Source of the DNA: JABDBE01 sp963832245
GTDB lineage: Bacteria > Acidobacteriota > Terriglobia > Terriglobales > Acidobacteriaceae
Direction: 5' to 3'
Length of the DNA: 64,000 nucleotides
Assembly (NCBI GenBank): GCA_963832245.1
Contig: CAWHTG010000004.1
Span: 2,914,001-2,978,000, forward strand
Shown: positions 1 through 8,228 of the stretch, in pieces
Position numbering within the stretch: the first letter of the stretch is position 1
Layout of the letters: each line of letters begins with the position of its first letter
Program-made: the position numbers and the translations under genes
The notes under the pieces: generated by a model
Database searches by the model: none
What the model saw: the letters and a program-made list of their open reading frames with translations, nothing else
Told to the model about the DNA's origin: nothing

Positions 1-419
1 CGAATCTCGCTTCGTTCCAGGGTTTCTGATGGAATCTCGCGCCAATCAGCGAAGTCACGAGGCCTGTAGTTTCCTTCTTCGTCCTGCTGATCGACGATCG
101 GTTGCATGATTTCCACATGCTCTTTTCGCCTCCGCATGCGCGCTTCGTTCACTGTGATCGAGATCAGCCAGGTGCTGAATCGTGCCTCCGCTCGAAATTG
201 GCGAATGTGCTTAAACGCTTTCAGCACCGCTTCCTGGGCCACGTCCTCAGCGTCCGCTTCGTTGCGCAGAATGGCGAATGCGGTCGAGTACACGCGCCGT
301 TCATAGGGCCGAATCAGCTCGTAAAAAGCCTCGTGCTCGCCGTTCCGGATACGCCGGATCAGCATTTCTTCGTTGAGCTTTTCGGCTCGATTCTCCAGCG
401 AGATGGCCTCTTCCGGCAT
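1..419 (-). CDS. ECF-type RNA polymerase sigma factor (3' end outside window)
   Basis: Reading leftwards from an ATG at 419, the frame stays open to the window edge (about 139 codons seen). Residues 18-100 match sigma-70 region 2: a helix around RRIRNGEHEAFYELI, the region 2.2 signature DAEDVAQEAVLKAF at about 57-70, and the region 2.3/2.4 stretch FSTWLISITVNEARMRRRKE. The sigma-4 helix-turn-helix would lie beyond base 1. A GGGGAG ribosome site sits just upstream of the ATG. It follows the Mo-oxidoreductase/cytochrome b pair on the same strand, but its regulon cannot be read from this window, and no anti-sigma gene is visible before the cut. The family call is firm; the regulon is unknown. 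Confidence 0.9.
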   Translation of the reverse strand, partial: MPEEAISLENRAEKLNEEMLIRRIRNGEHEAFYELIRPYERRVYSTAFAILRNEADAEDVAQEAVLKAFKHIRQFRAEARFSTWLISITVNEARMRRRKEHVEIMQPIVDQQDEEGNYRPRDFADWREIPSETLERSEI

Positions 420-452
420 TACTCCCCACGCTAATAAGGAAATTACAGCCAC

Positions 453-1148
453 TTATTCCGACAGGTAGTCCGGATCTTTCTTCCATCCGGTAAGCATTGA
501 AACGAAGTTATTCCATCCATGCAGGACCACCATAACCAGGTGCCCGAAGACAAAGCCAATGAGCGCCCACATGATCAGAAAATGCCACAACCGAGCCAAG
601 TGGAAGCCACCCATCAGCCACGCCAGCCAGGAAAACTGCACCGGCTTCCATATCGCAATACCGGTTAGCACGGACAAGACGCCAAGTCCGATTGCGGATG
701 TGTACGCGTGTTTCTGCAAGGAATTGTAGGCTTCCCTTACCGGCGGCTTAGGGCCGAAGAAGAAATAATGGCGCACCATCGGCCATACTCCGGGGAGGTC
801 GCGGCGGGTAAACAAAATTTGCTTATAGTTGCCACTGAATAGTTGATAGCCCACGTACACCAACCCGGTTGCCAGATAAATCCACATGAAAGTGAGATGC
901 CACTGCAGCGCGCCGCCCAGCCAGCCGCCGATGGCAAACGCCTTTGGCCAGTTGATCAAATCTTTCTGCGGAATCTTGGCTCCGAAGCTGGGGAAGGCGC
1001 GGAAGATTTGGAGTCCACTGCCCACCATCACGAATAGTGCCACAGCATTCACCCAGTGGCAGATGCGAATCACCAGCGGATGCTCGTACACTGCCTCGCT
1101 GACCTTGCCCGTCTTCGCGTTCTCGATGGCAATTGCCTGAGTCGACAT
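453..1148 (-). CDS. Cytochrome b561/b6-type membrane subunit
   Basis: This 231-residue protein has four or more hydrophobic helices and paired histidines suited to b-heme: H23 and H31 before and in helix 1 (EHPLVIRICHW), then WHLTFMW, FHLARLWHFL and FGHLVMVVLHGW. It resembles the Ni/Fe-hydrogenase-type cytochrome b family (PF01292). The gene starts 15 bases after the molybdopterin oxidoreductase, so the two are probably one transcript. The membrane cytochrome would pass electrons from the quinone pool to the periplasmic Mo enzyme, as YedZ/MsrQ does for YedY/MsrP, although this subunit is of the b561 type and not a clear YedZ homologue. Confidence 0.88.
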   Translation of the reverse strand: MSTQAIAIENAKTGKVSEAVYEHPLVIRICHWVNAVALFVMVGSGLQIFRAFPSFGAKIPQKDLINWPKAFAIGGWLGGALQWHLTFMWIYLATGLVYVGYQLFSGNYKQILFTRRDLPGVWPMVRHYFFFGPKPPVREAYNSLQKHAYTSAIGLGVLSVLTGIAIWKPVQFSWLAWLMGGFHLARLWHFLIMWALIGFVFGHLVMVVLHGWNNFVSMLTGWKKDPDYLSE

Positions 1149-1163
1149 GTATTCCTCCGCTGG

Positions 1164-1883
1164 CTAGAGTCCGTAAAATTCCGAGTAGCCTTGATCCTCC
1201 CAGTAGCCAATTCTTGGCAACACATTGGTTACTTTCAGATCAGTCAGATACTTGGCCTGCTTATAGCCGATTTTCGTTGGGATGGTTAGGCGCAAGGGTG
1301 CGCCGTGCTCACGGGTCAATGGCCGGCCGTACATTTCATAGCACAACAGAGTCTGCGGGTGCAGGGCAGTCGCCATGTCCAGGGACTCGTAGTAGTCATC
1401 GGCGCACTCGACGGTCACGAAGCGGGCGCTCGTATCGGCGCCAATCGTGTTGAGAAAATCGGAAAGGCGCACGCCGCCGAAATTGCCGATTACGTCCCAA
1501 CCTTCCACGCAAACGTGCCGGGTGTTCTGGGTAAACTTGGGCAAAGTCTGAATCTGCGCCAGCGTGTAATCACCGGGCTTCTGCACCGCGCCCGCGACGG
1601 TCAGATTCCACCGGTCGAAATCAACCCCTGGGTCGTCGACGTCGTAGTCGTTGATAGGAAACTTATTGAACGGCGTGAGTTCCGAGTCGGCGAACGTGGG
1701 CGCGAGGTGGCCTGAACGAAAAAGCTTTGCGGACGCCCAGTCGCTGAAGCCTAGTCCGGCTTTAAGCAGGGGTTTTTGCAAGTTGGGAATCGCAAATGCT
1801 CCCAGCGCGACGATCGGCGTCAGCTTCAGCAACTCGCGGCGGCTGATACGTTTGAATTTTCGGTCGTCGATTCGCGAGTTCAA
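1164..1883 (-). CDS. Tat-exported molybdopterin-dependent oxidoreductase (sulfite oxidase/YedY-like)
   Basis: The 239-residue protein begins with a twin-arginine signal (SRRELLKL at residues 14-21 followed by a hydrophobic stretch), then a sulfite-oxidase-type Mo-cofactor domain. The conserved Mo-ligand cysteine is visible as C125 in RHVCVEGW. The C-terminal half carries GAPLRLTIPTKIGYKQAKYL, typical of the family. The start is a TTG at 1883 preceded by AGGAG at good spacing. It lies directly upstream of a cytochrome b gene and probably forms a periplasmic Mo enzyme/membrane cytochrome pair. The substrate (methionine sulfoxide, sulfite or another S/N-oxide) cannot be told from sequence. Confidence 0.9.
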   Translation of the reverse strand: MNSRIDDRKFKRISRRELLKLTPIVALGAFAIPNLQKPLLKAGLGFSDWASAKLFRSGHLAPTFADSELTPFNKFPINDYDVDDPGVDFDRWNLTVAGAVQKPGDYTLAQIQTLPKFTQNTRHVCVEGWDVIGNFGGVRLSDFLNTIGADTSARFVTVECADDYYESLDMATALHPQTLLCYEMYGRPLTREHGAPLRLTIPTKIGYKQAKYLTDLKVTNVLPRIGYWEDQGYSEFYGL

Positions 1884-2553
1884 GAGTGCTCCTTTATCCA
1901 GCTCAACGACATAGGATTCCCCATAGATTGTAAAGTTACAAGGGAAAGCTAGAACGAGATAGCCGGGAAGTCGCTTCGTCCCTCTGATACCGACAGCATC
2001 TTAAGCCAGCGGATGGGCGATGCGAATCGAATTCAGCGGGCCGGTTGAAGGAATCTGGCTCTACAAAGCTCGGTTGGCATCACCACGTAGTCCCCAATGA
2101 TGTCGAACTCAATCGTCGTAGAAAACCGGGGACAGACGGGACGTTCCCTGCGTTTTGTCCGCGGGTGGCCCACTCAAGCCGCGGTTCGGGTGAAGGCAAT
2201 AGCGGGGAGGTTCGATTTTTCATGTTCTACTCTTTTTTGGTAGTAATGGTTTCTGACGAACTGAGGTAGGTACGCTGGGAAAATCCCTCGGTTCCGGTTT
2301 TGTTGCGGTGTTGGGGTTTTGGCGGTTGGATGTACCCGCAGTTATTATTTATTTCGGTGCATCGAAAGTTGTCATTTTTTTGTCAAGGCCGTGTAAAAGC
2401 CGACCTCTTTGCTACCGGGGAAGAAGGTGCGGTCGAGATGGAAATCTCGCCGGACTGCGTGTCGTTGTGAGCAGCTTGGCGTGTATCCGGTGGTCCGCGA
2501 CGCGAACGGCGCGCTGTCGCCCTGATTCTCGCTTCCATTTAGAATCACAGGAC
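1884..2553. other. Non-coding stretch upstream of tRNA-Sec
   Basis: No convincing gene is seen in these 670 bases. The stretch carries one half-element of the dispersed repeat GGTGGCCCACTCAAGCC at 2163-2181, and a T-rich segment around 2370-2395 (TTGTCA-like hexamers followed by GTGTAAAAG) that could hold the promoter of the tRNA. A short hairpin, CGAGATGGAAATCTCG, lies near 2434-2449. Confidence 0.5.
2163..2181 (+). repeat. REP half-element (GGGTGGCCCACTCAAGCCG)
   Basis: This 19-base sequence recurs at 36597-36614 and, with one change, at 36624-36642. Its inverted form closes hairpins at 36649-36659 and 39196-39214. Here only one arm is clearly present, so it is a solitary or decayed copy of the same palindromic family. 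Confidence 0.65.
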
Positions 2554-2651
2554 GGAAGCGCATGTGGTCCGGTGATCATCCCGGTCTTCAAAACCGGCGA
2601 TCGTCGTCTTTCGGCGGCGATGGTGGGTTCGACTCCCACTCGCTTCCGCCA
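2554..2651 (+). tRNA. selC: tRNA-Sec (anticodon UCA)
   Basis: A 95-base tRNA plus encoded CCA with every hallmark of selenocysteine tRNA. The acceptor stem GGAAGCG pairs with CGCTTCC, with a C/U opposition at the eighth pair. There is a six-pair D stem with a tiny CGGT loop (GTGGTC/GATCAT), an anticodon stem CCGGT/ACCGG around loop CTTCAAA with anticodon TCA, a nine-pair variable arm (ATCGTCGTC/GGCGGCGAT), and a T arm GTGGG-TTCGACT-CCCAC. The length equals that of the E. coli tRNA-Sec, with which it shares TCCGGTGA, CTTCAAA and GGTTCGACTCC. Its presence implies SelA, SelB and at least one selenoprotein elsewhere in the genome; none is recognised in this window. Confidence 0.95.
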
Positions 2652-3002
2652 GGCGTGGCGTTGCGAACGTCATGACCTATTCCTTTTGCTTCTGCGCGTT
2701 CCTTTTGCTTCTGCGCGCGTCGTCTCTTCTCTGGGCGAGCAGACCTGACCAGGCTTGGCAATAGCTTGCGAGAGGCCGGGGGCAGCACTACTCTGTGTTA
2801 CTTCAGAATGAAATCTCCACTCTGGCGCCGGACCTCATCGTAGCGGCTTTCCCTTTGCCGCAGTGAGTGGCTCGAAGGTCGGTCAGAATAGCCATGGACC
2901 CTTACGCATCCACTGGCAAGAACCGGAAGAACCGCTTAAGATGTTAAATCTCTCTCTTCCGCTCGCCAGCTGCCACGGCATTCATTGGATATGAGGTTCA
3001 CG
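2652..3002. other. Intergenic stretch between tRNA-Sec and doxX
   Basis: There is no supported gene here. It contains a perfect two-unit tandem repeat (2680-2717) and otherwise unremarkable sequence. A promoter for the following envelope genes is expected but no strong -35/-10 pair stands out. Confidence 0.5.
2680..2717 (+). repeat. 19-base tandem repeat, two perfect units
   Basis: The unit TTCCTTTTGCTTCTGCGCG occurs twice head to tail, 29 bases after the tRNA-Sec CCA end. It is pyrimidine-rich on this strand. It may be a simple duplication; no function is evident. Confidence 0.8.
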
Positions 3003-3497
3003 ATGATGATGAACGCAAGCCCAACGCAAAATGTGGCCAACCAAATGCGCGCGGCAAATGGGTTGGCAATAGTTCGTGTCACGATCGGCGCAATGTTGGT
3101 GTGGGTGTTCTTCGAAAATCTGGGAAAGGGGCTCTACACTCCGGCGGGCTACGCAGGCCTGATCAACTATTACATAAAGGCGAGTCACTCGCCGGCCGCG
3201 TGGAAAACAGTTATGGGATTGGCGGCGAGTCACGCCGCCATGGCGGCTCCTATGCAGGCCGTGACTGAGATCGGCCTCGGGATACTGCTGGTCGTCGGTC
3301 TGCTGACGCGCCCGGTCGCCTTTGTAGCGTTTCTGTATCTCGGAAGCCTTTGGGTCTCCGAGTGGGGCACGGCGTGGATTTGGGAGCTGCTGGTTCCGGT
3401 GATGGCATCGCTTGGCCTCGCGGTGGGGCGGGCCGGTCGAGCGTGGGGCGTCGACGCTTTGCTGGCGCGGCACCGGCCGGCGTCGCCATGGTGGTGA
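3003..3497 (+). CDS. DoxX family membrane protein
   Basis: The protein has about 164 residues and four hydrophobic helices in DoxX/SURF4 arrangement: an N-terminal helix AIVRVTIGAMLVWVF, then MQAVTEIGLGILLVVGLLTRPVAF, and a C-terminal pair. The preferred start is the ATG at 3003, six bases after GAGG; a TTG at 2985 and ATG at 2991 are also in frame. Its stop is almost contiguous with the next glycosyltransferase gene. DoxX proteins are small quinone- or redox-linked membrane proteins of mostly unknown role. Confidence 0.82.
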   Translation: MMMNASPTQNVANQMRAANGLAIVRVTIGAMLVWVFFENLGKGLYTPAGYAGLINYYIKASHSPAAWKTVMGLAASHAAMAAPMQAVTEIGLGILLVVGLLTRPVAFVAFLYLGSLWVSEWGTAWIWELLVPVMASLGLAVGRAGRAWGVDALLARHRPASPWW

Positions 3498-3498
3498 G

Positions 3499-4221
3499 TT
3501 GAGCCACGGTCAAGTGCGAGTGTCGGTCGTCATTCCTACACACAACGAAGCGCAGTCCATCGGTCGCGTCTTGGCTGATCTGCCGGCCGATGTTGTCACT
3601 GAGGTTCTGGTTGTAGATAGCAATTCAACCGACGGGACTCCGGAGATCGCTTCAAAGATGGGAGCCCGGGTGCTCCGCGAACCTCGTCGCGGCTACGGTC
3701 GCGCCTGTTTGACCGGACTGGCTGGCGCAAGTAGTCCCGACATTGTGGTGTTCCTCGACGGCGATTACAGCGATCGGCCCGATGAGCTGCCGCTTCTCCT
3801 GGCTCCGATCATCGAGGGCCGTGCAGATATAACGCTGGGTTCGCGCCTGGGGAAGCAGCGTATTCCTGAAGCATTGCCGTGGCACGCCGCGTTTGGGAAC
3901 CGTCTGGCGGCTTTCCTGATCAGGCTTTTGTATGGTCTAAAGATAAGCGACCTGGGACCGTTCCGCGCCGCGCGCGCGGATGTCCTTCGCCAGCTTGAGC
4001 TGCAAGAGACCACCTACGGCTGGGCAGTTGAAATAATTCTAAAAGGTACGCTCGGGGGATTCCGCATCGTTGAGGTGCCCGTGAGTTATTATCCGCGCAT
4101 TGGGAAATCCAAGATCAGCGGTACGCTGAAGGGGACGGTCGGAGCGGCGTGGTTCATCTTGAGTCTGATAGTACGCTATTATTTTCGGCATCGAAGGGCC
4201 GGAATGCCACGGCCAGCGTAG
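3499..4221 (+). CDS. Family 2 glycosyltransferase (dolichol-phosphate mannosyltransferase-like)
   Basis: A GT-A fold begins at VSVVIPTHNEAQSIG, followed by VLVVDSNSTDGT and the metal-binding DxD region VFLDGDYSD. The later GPFRA and KISGT segments are typical of polyprenyl-phosphate sugar transferases. The C-terminus has one hydrophobic helix (AAWFILSLIVRYYF). The start is TTG 3499 or GTG 3514, both just after the doxX stop, suggesting translational coupling. It is followed by a DUF2064 transferase, a pairing often seen in envelope glycan or lipid-sugar clusters. Substrate unknown. Confidence 0.88.
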   Translation: MSHGQVRVSVVIPTHNEAQSIGRVLADLPADVVTEVLVVDSNSTDGTPEIASKMGARVLREPRRGYGRACLTGLAGASSPDIVVFLDGDYSDRPDELPLLLAPIIEGRADITLGSRLGKQRIPEALPWHAAFGNRLAAFLIRLLYGLKISDLGPFRAARADVLRQLELQETTYGWAVEIILKGTLGGFRIVEVPVSYYPRIGKSKISGTLKGTVGAAWFILSLIVRYYFRHRRAGMPRPA

Positions 4222-4258
4222 AGACGTTGCTTGCAACGTCTCGGGACAACGATCTCCC

Positions 4259-4978
4259 ATGGAACCGTCCAGCAAAGATACAGCACATTCGCCTAGCGGG
4301 GGCCGCACGCTGGTAGTGATGGCGAAAGCGCCGAGGCCGGGCGCGGTGAAGACCCGGCTGGCGCCCAGTCTTTCTCCTACGGCCGCCGTCGCTTTCTACT
4401 GCTGTCTTCTGGACGACACGCTTGCACTGGCACGGTCATTGGGCGATGTGGAAATTGCGATCATGTGCCCGGACTCGGACGTAAACGAGCTGGCGCGGTT
4501 GGCAGGCACGCAGTTAGCAGGCAAAGCGGCGAGCGTAGTTGCGCAGAAAGGTGAGGGTCTTGCTGCAGGCCTCACTTCGGTGTTTGCGCACTTCGCAGAA
4601 GGTCATCAACGACGCATCATTGCCTTCAACAGCGACAGCCCACACCTGCCGCGTTCTGTTCTCGAAGACGCGTTCGAAACGCTGGCCGCACATGACGTAG
4701 TGGTTGGACCAACGCACGACGGAGGCTACTATCTTGTCGGGGCAAAAGCTTCTCATCCTACGCTTTTCGCAGGCGACGGAATGGGCACCTGCAGCGCGCT
4801 GGAGAGACTCCTAGCGCGCGCACGAGCGCTTGAGCTATCCGTAGGTTTCGCAGATCCTTTTTACGATATTGATGTAGCTGACGACCTGACTCGGTTGGCC
4901 GAGGAGTTGCGCCTAGCTCCGGCAAGGGCGCCACGCACGGCGGAGTGGCTGAAAGAGTGGGATTCAACCGCTCATTGA
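4259..4978 (+). CDS. DUF2064/TIGR04282-type transferase (CofC-like nucleotidyltransferase fold)
   Basis: The 239-residue protein opens with VVMAKAPRPGAVKTRLAPSL, the hallmark of the TIGR04282 family, followed by FNSDSPHLP and GPTHDGGYYLVG, typical nucleotide/sugar-binding signatures of this GT-A-like fold. The family was named for its association with radical SAM/selenodomain systems, which is notable because a tRNA-Sec lies 1.6 kb upstream. It probably acts with the preceding GT2 protein on a sugar or sugar-nucleotide substrate. No experimental function can be assigned. Confidence 0.87.
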   Translation: MEPSSKDTAHSPSGGRTLVVMAKAPRPGAVKTRLAPSLSPTAAVAFYCCLLDDTLALARSLGDVEIAIMCPDSDVNELARLAGTQLAGKAASVVAQKGEGLAAGLTSVFAHFAEGHQRRIIAFNSDSPHLPRSVLEDAFETLAAHDVVVGPTHDGGYYLVGAKASHPTLFAGDGMGTCSALERLLARARALELSVGFADPFYDIDVADDLTRLAEELRLAPARAPRTAEWLKEWDSTAH

Positions 4979-5041
4979 CCCGGACGGACGGTCGGCCAAT
5001 TCTCAATGAGCGTTGTGGCCTGACTACGTCGTCTAAGACTC

Positions 5042-5407
5042 TCACGAGCCTCGACGCTTCTCATCATCGTTGCCGGAGCAAACGAAATAGATCGCACCCA
5101 CCACTAAGAAGCAGTCGAATATTGTGAATGCGTAGAGCCATGGAAGTCCCGCCCCTTCCATTTGGGGCCGCAGAGCAATCACCAGTGGAATCTGAAGTGA
5201 GGCTAAGAGCGCTACCGTCATCCAAAATCTCCAGCCACTCCAGAAATCACGAAATCCAATGATAGCCAGCACCATTGCGATTGCCGCGGCAAATGAGACG
5301 CGGCCCCAGTGAAGAGCATGGTCGAAGAAGCCAAGCAGGAAGGCGGCAACCAAGATAGGCCCTTTGATAGGCCACGTATTCACCTTTTTCCATCCGCTGA
5401 CGGGCAT
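5042..5407 (-). CDS. Small hypothetical membrane protein
   Basis: About 121 residues from ATG 5407 (MPVSGWKK). It has three to four hydrophobic segments: PILVAAFLLGFFDHAL, VSFAAAIAMVLAIIGF, FWMTVALLASLQIPLVIAL and a final AFTIFDCFLVVGAIYFV. The tail is charged (NDDEKRRG). It is transcribed against its neighbours. No family recognised; called real from hydrophobic pattern and codon use. Confidence 0.6.
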   Translation of the reverse strand: MPVSGWKKVNTWPIKGPILVAAFLLGFFDHALHWGRVSFAAAIAMVLAIIGFRDFWSGWRFWMTVALLASLQIPLVIALRPQMEGAGLPWLYAFTIFDCFLVVGAIYFVCSGNDDEKRRGS

Positions 5408-5645
5408 CGGTCTTGATTCTAGCGAAGTACGGGGCGATAGCAAGTCAGCAACTGGTCAGTTGGCGTAATATCGCCATTTCCCTCATTGATCGGGTCCCAT
5501 GCCCAAGATTGCCTCTTGGAAAAAGGGTTAAGAAACAGTCAAACTGTACAGGCGTCACGAACGCGTGTGGAATCGAGCCTTGTAGGGCTGGTGTCGGGGA
5601 GTGGGAGCTTGTGGCTGCGCAGTTCCGAACGGGCACGGGAGAATA

Positions 5646-6923
5646 ATGAAGATCACCTCCGCGTGGAGAGTGTATATCCTCGGTGCCACGTTGTGCGTGG
5701 CGCTAACCATCTGCTCACGCAACTTCGGCGATCGGGGTGGGCCATACTTCATGGCCTCTTTGACAGTTGCGAGCATCGTGTACCTCTTAGCGATCCGTGA
5801 GTTTTTCGCTACGCCAATATTTCCCCGACACGTTGTCGTCATTGGGCTCGTGCTGGCTGCCGCGTGGAACATTGCATTTCTTCGGGTGCCCGCGGGCGCC
5901 GATGATGACATTCATCGATATATTTGGGATGGCCGCGTACAGCGGCTCGGCTACAACCCTTATATCGTCGTTCCCAGCGACCCCGTGCTCAGCGCGCTGC
6001 ACACACCCGAAACCCGCACGCTGAACAATCCGTCTTTACCGAGCCCGTATCCAGCGGGCGCTGAGCTTTTCTTTCGCGCTGTAACCCCGATTCATGAGTC
6101 TGTGTTTGCGCTGAAAGTGGCATTTGTAGTTTGCAATTTTGCGGTTGTTTTCATTTTGCTCGATATCTTGCATCGCAGTGGGCAAGGAGCGCACTGGGTT
6201 CTGGCTTATGCCTGGAATCCGCTGCTGGCGATAGAAGTGGCGGGCAGCGGTCACATCGACATCGTCGGCGTGCTGCTGCTGTTGGTCTCCGTCGCTGCAT
6301 TGCTACGGCGACGGCGGACGGCTGCAGCCGTGGCATTCGGGCTGGCCGTTGCCGTGAAGTTTCTGCCGATTGTACTGCTGCCACTCTACTGGAAACGTGT
6401 TCGTATGCGCGACGCCGCGCTGGCGGCAGTCGTGGTCGCACTCCTATACGTACCGTTTTTAAACCACGGGCGGATTCCAATCGGCTCGCTCGGCACTTAC
6501 GTGCTCAGTTTCCGCTTTAATGATCCAGTGTTTGCCACGCTCGAGCGAGTGGCGGCTCCGCAGCTTGTAACTGGGTTGGCAGTGTTCGTCGGCTTTCTTA
6601 TCGCAATCCGGATGAGAAGAAAGTCGGCGGCATGGTCTTCCGACGCTTTTGCTTGGTCGATGGCGGCATCGCTTCTATGTGCTCCGGTCGTCTATCCGTG
6701 GTACCTGCTCTGGATGCTGCCGTTCCTGCGGTCGGTCTCGACGGTGCCGATCATCATCTGGACAGTTAGCATTATCCCAACTTACTACGTTTGGCATTTG
6801 CGCACGCTTGGTCGTCCGTGGCTGGTTCCTGGCTGGATTATGCTGCTGGAATACGGCTGCGTGGCGATAGCCGGTGCAGTTATCGCGTTAGCGGGAAAGA
6901 GCAGCCTAAATGAAAATCGGTGA
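5646..6923 (+). CDS. Polytopic GT87/DUF2029-like glycosyltransferase
   Basis: About 426 residues starting at ATG 5646 behind GGGAG. There are ten or more hydrophobic helices. The first periplasmic loop carries PAGADDDIHRYIWDGRVQRLGYNPY, the acidic motif of GT-C mannosyltransferase-like enzymes (DDxxRYxWDGR), and the protein ends with membrane helices. Such enzymes use polyprenyl-phosphate sugars, which fits the upstream dolichol-phosphate-type GT2. The stop overlaps the next small gene by 14 bases. Confidence 0.85.
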   Translation: MKITSAWRVYILGATLCVALTICSRNFGDRGGPYFMASLTVASIVYLLAIREFFATPIFPRHVVVIGLVLAAAWNIAFLRVPAGADDDIHRYIWDGRVQRLGYNPYIVVPSDPVLSALHTPETRTLNNPSLPSPYPAGAELFFRAVTPIHESVFALKVAFVVCNFAVVFILLDILHRSGQGAHWVLAYAWNPLLAIEVAGSGHIDIVGVLLLLVSVAALLRRRRTAAAVAFGLAVAVKFLPIVLLPLYWKRVRMRDAALAAVVVALLYVPFLNHGRIPIGSLGTYVLSFRFNDPVFATLERVAAPQLVTGLAVFVGFLIAIRMRRKSAAWSSDAFAWSMAASLLCAPVVYPWYLLWMLPFLRSVSTVPIIIWTVSIIPTYYVWHLRTLGRPWLVPGWIMLLEYGCVAIAGAVIALAGKSSLNENR

Positions 6924-7140
6924 CAAATTTCGCCTCATCGCACTCCCGCCCGATCTCCCGGTTGGCGATGCCGACCTGCCAACAAAGGCCGTATTCAATG
7001 AATGTGTCGGCCATGACTTTGTAGTAGTAGCTGGTTTCAATGACATCGGGTTGGCTGAGTTGCTGGTTGAGTCTGTGACTGGCAGTGTTGGGGAAAGGAT
7101 CTGGGTCGAACCGGAATTTCTTGAGCTGATTCCAAAGTAA
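6910..7140 (+). CDS. Small conserved-looking hypothetical protein
   Basis: A 76-residue soluble protein, MKIGDKFRLIALPPDLP onward, overlapping the end of the GT87-like gene. The composition is ordinary for a small beta-rich protein (GERIWVEPEFLELIPK at the end). Short proteins of this shape occur in other bacteria, but no function is known to me. The overlap suggests translational coupling. Confidence 0.55.
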   Translation: MKIGDKFRLIALPPDLPVGDADLPTKAVFNECVGHDFVVVAGFNDIGLAELLVESVTGSVGERIWVEPEFLELIPK

Positions 7141-7330
7141 CCCAATAGCCATGAGCGTGGCGAGAACACAATCACCCGCGGCTTGATATATAATTTCGCG
7201 CCAACCGACCAAAAGCTATGAATGGCTGGTTTGGGTGAAGGGTACTGAGCCGACATGCGACTCGTGTATCGGGAAGCTTTTGCCCGTCATCCAAGACTTC
7301 ATCTGTTCAATTCACCGAGGAGCGAACTCC

Positions 7331-8059
7331 ATGACAAATGCAAAGCGTCTACCGATGTTCCGCCTTCTGGTTTTCGTAGTGCTGATTCTTGCTGCAACCT
7401 CCTGGGCGCAGACGCGCCCGCCCATTCTCGAACAGATCGCCAAGACCTATGGCCTTGATTCGTTCGGGCAAGTCGATGCGATCCGCTACACCTGGAACGG
7501 AGAAGTCACCGGGCTCTTCAAAGCTTCTCGCGCGTGGGAGTGGGAGCCCAAGACCGGTAAGGTCTCCTTCGAGGGTAAGGATAAAGACGGTAAGCCAGTC
7601 AAGGTTACCTACCTGCGATCCGAACTCAACGACGATACCAAGAAGCAAACTGATGCCGGTTTCACCAACGATAATTATTGGCTCCTGTTTCCGTTACATG
7701 CTTACTGGGACACGAGCGCCACTGTAACCGATGAAGGTATGAAGAAACTGCCAGCGGGGGCCGGTTCAGCGACGCTGGTGTCGGTGAAGTATGGAGCGGA
7801 ACTCGGCGGCTACACGCCGGGCGACACGTGGGACCTTTACGTCGGCAAAGACAACCGCGTCGAGTACCTTGTGTTCCATCACGGCGGGGACAAAAAGCCA
7901 AGCCTCGTCAAGGCAACCTGGACAGGCTACAAGAAGGCGGGACCGCTGCTTATCTCGACCGAACACCGCGGCACCGCGGATGGCAAGCCCCTGCACATCT
8001 GGTTGTCTGACGTGGCAGTTAAAGTAACGGGATCAGACACCTGGGTGGCCGCGAAATAA
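7331..8059 (+). CDS. Exported hypothetical protein
   Basis: About 242 residues from ATG 7331 with GAGG upstream. It begins with a clear signal peptide (FRLLVFVVLILAATSWAQ). The mature part is beta-rich with repeated Trp/Tyr (DAIRYTWNGEV, RAWEWEPKTGKVSFEG, DTWDLYVGKDNRVEYLVFHHGGD), resembling periplasmic lipocalin or LolA-like folds, but no family can be named with confidence. A terminator-like hairpin follows at 8082-8100. Confidence 0.75.
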   Translation: MTNAKRLPMFRLLVFVVLILAATSWAQTRPPILEQIAKTYGLDSFGQVDAIRYTWNGEVTGLFKASRAWEWEPKTGKVSFEGKDKDGKPVKVTYLRSELNDDTKKQTDAGFTNDNYWLLFPLHAYWDTSATVTDEGMKKLPAGAGSATLVSVKYGAELGGYTPGDTWDLYVGKDNRVEYLVFHHGGDKKPSLVKATWTGYKKAGPLLISTEHRGTADGKPLHIWLSDVAVKVTGSDTWVAAK

Positions 8060-8081
8060 GACGAACACGGTGTTCTCATGG

Positions 8082-8100
8082 AGGGACGGGCGTCCCTTTT
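8082..8100 (+). terminator. Rho-independent terminator
   Basis: The stem AGGGAC/GTCCCT with loop GGGC is followed by TTTT, 22 bases after the stop of the exported hypothetical gene. Confidence 0.65.
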
Positions 8101-8186
8101 CAGGCTGCAAGAAACCGTGACTGCCAGCCGTAAACTATCTACCTGTAACTTATTGAGTAGTATTAGTTTATTCGCAAACTCTTGAT

Positions 8187-8209
8187 ATGTGTGGCAAAAT
8201 GCCATACAT
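8187..8209. promoter_or_regulatory. Palindromic operator of the toxin-antitoxin operon
   Basis: There is a perfect inverted repeat TGGCA-AAA-TGCCA at 8192-8204, extended to ATGT...ACAT with a single mismatch. It ends 20 bases before the antitoxin ATG. DUF1778 ribbon-helix-helix antitoxins autorepress at such palindromes, so it is probably the autoregulatory operator. Confidence 0.7.
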
Positions 8210-8228
8210 TAGGAAAGCGAGGTGGATC

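Noticed and set aside
3495..3497. TGA of doxX as a possible selenocysteine codon near tRNA-Sec
   Set aside because: The downstream frame does not continue any conserved protein and the GT2 start follows at once, so it is an ordinary stop.
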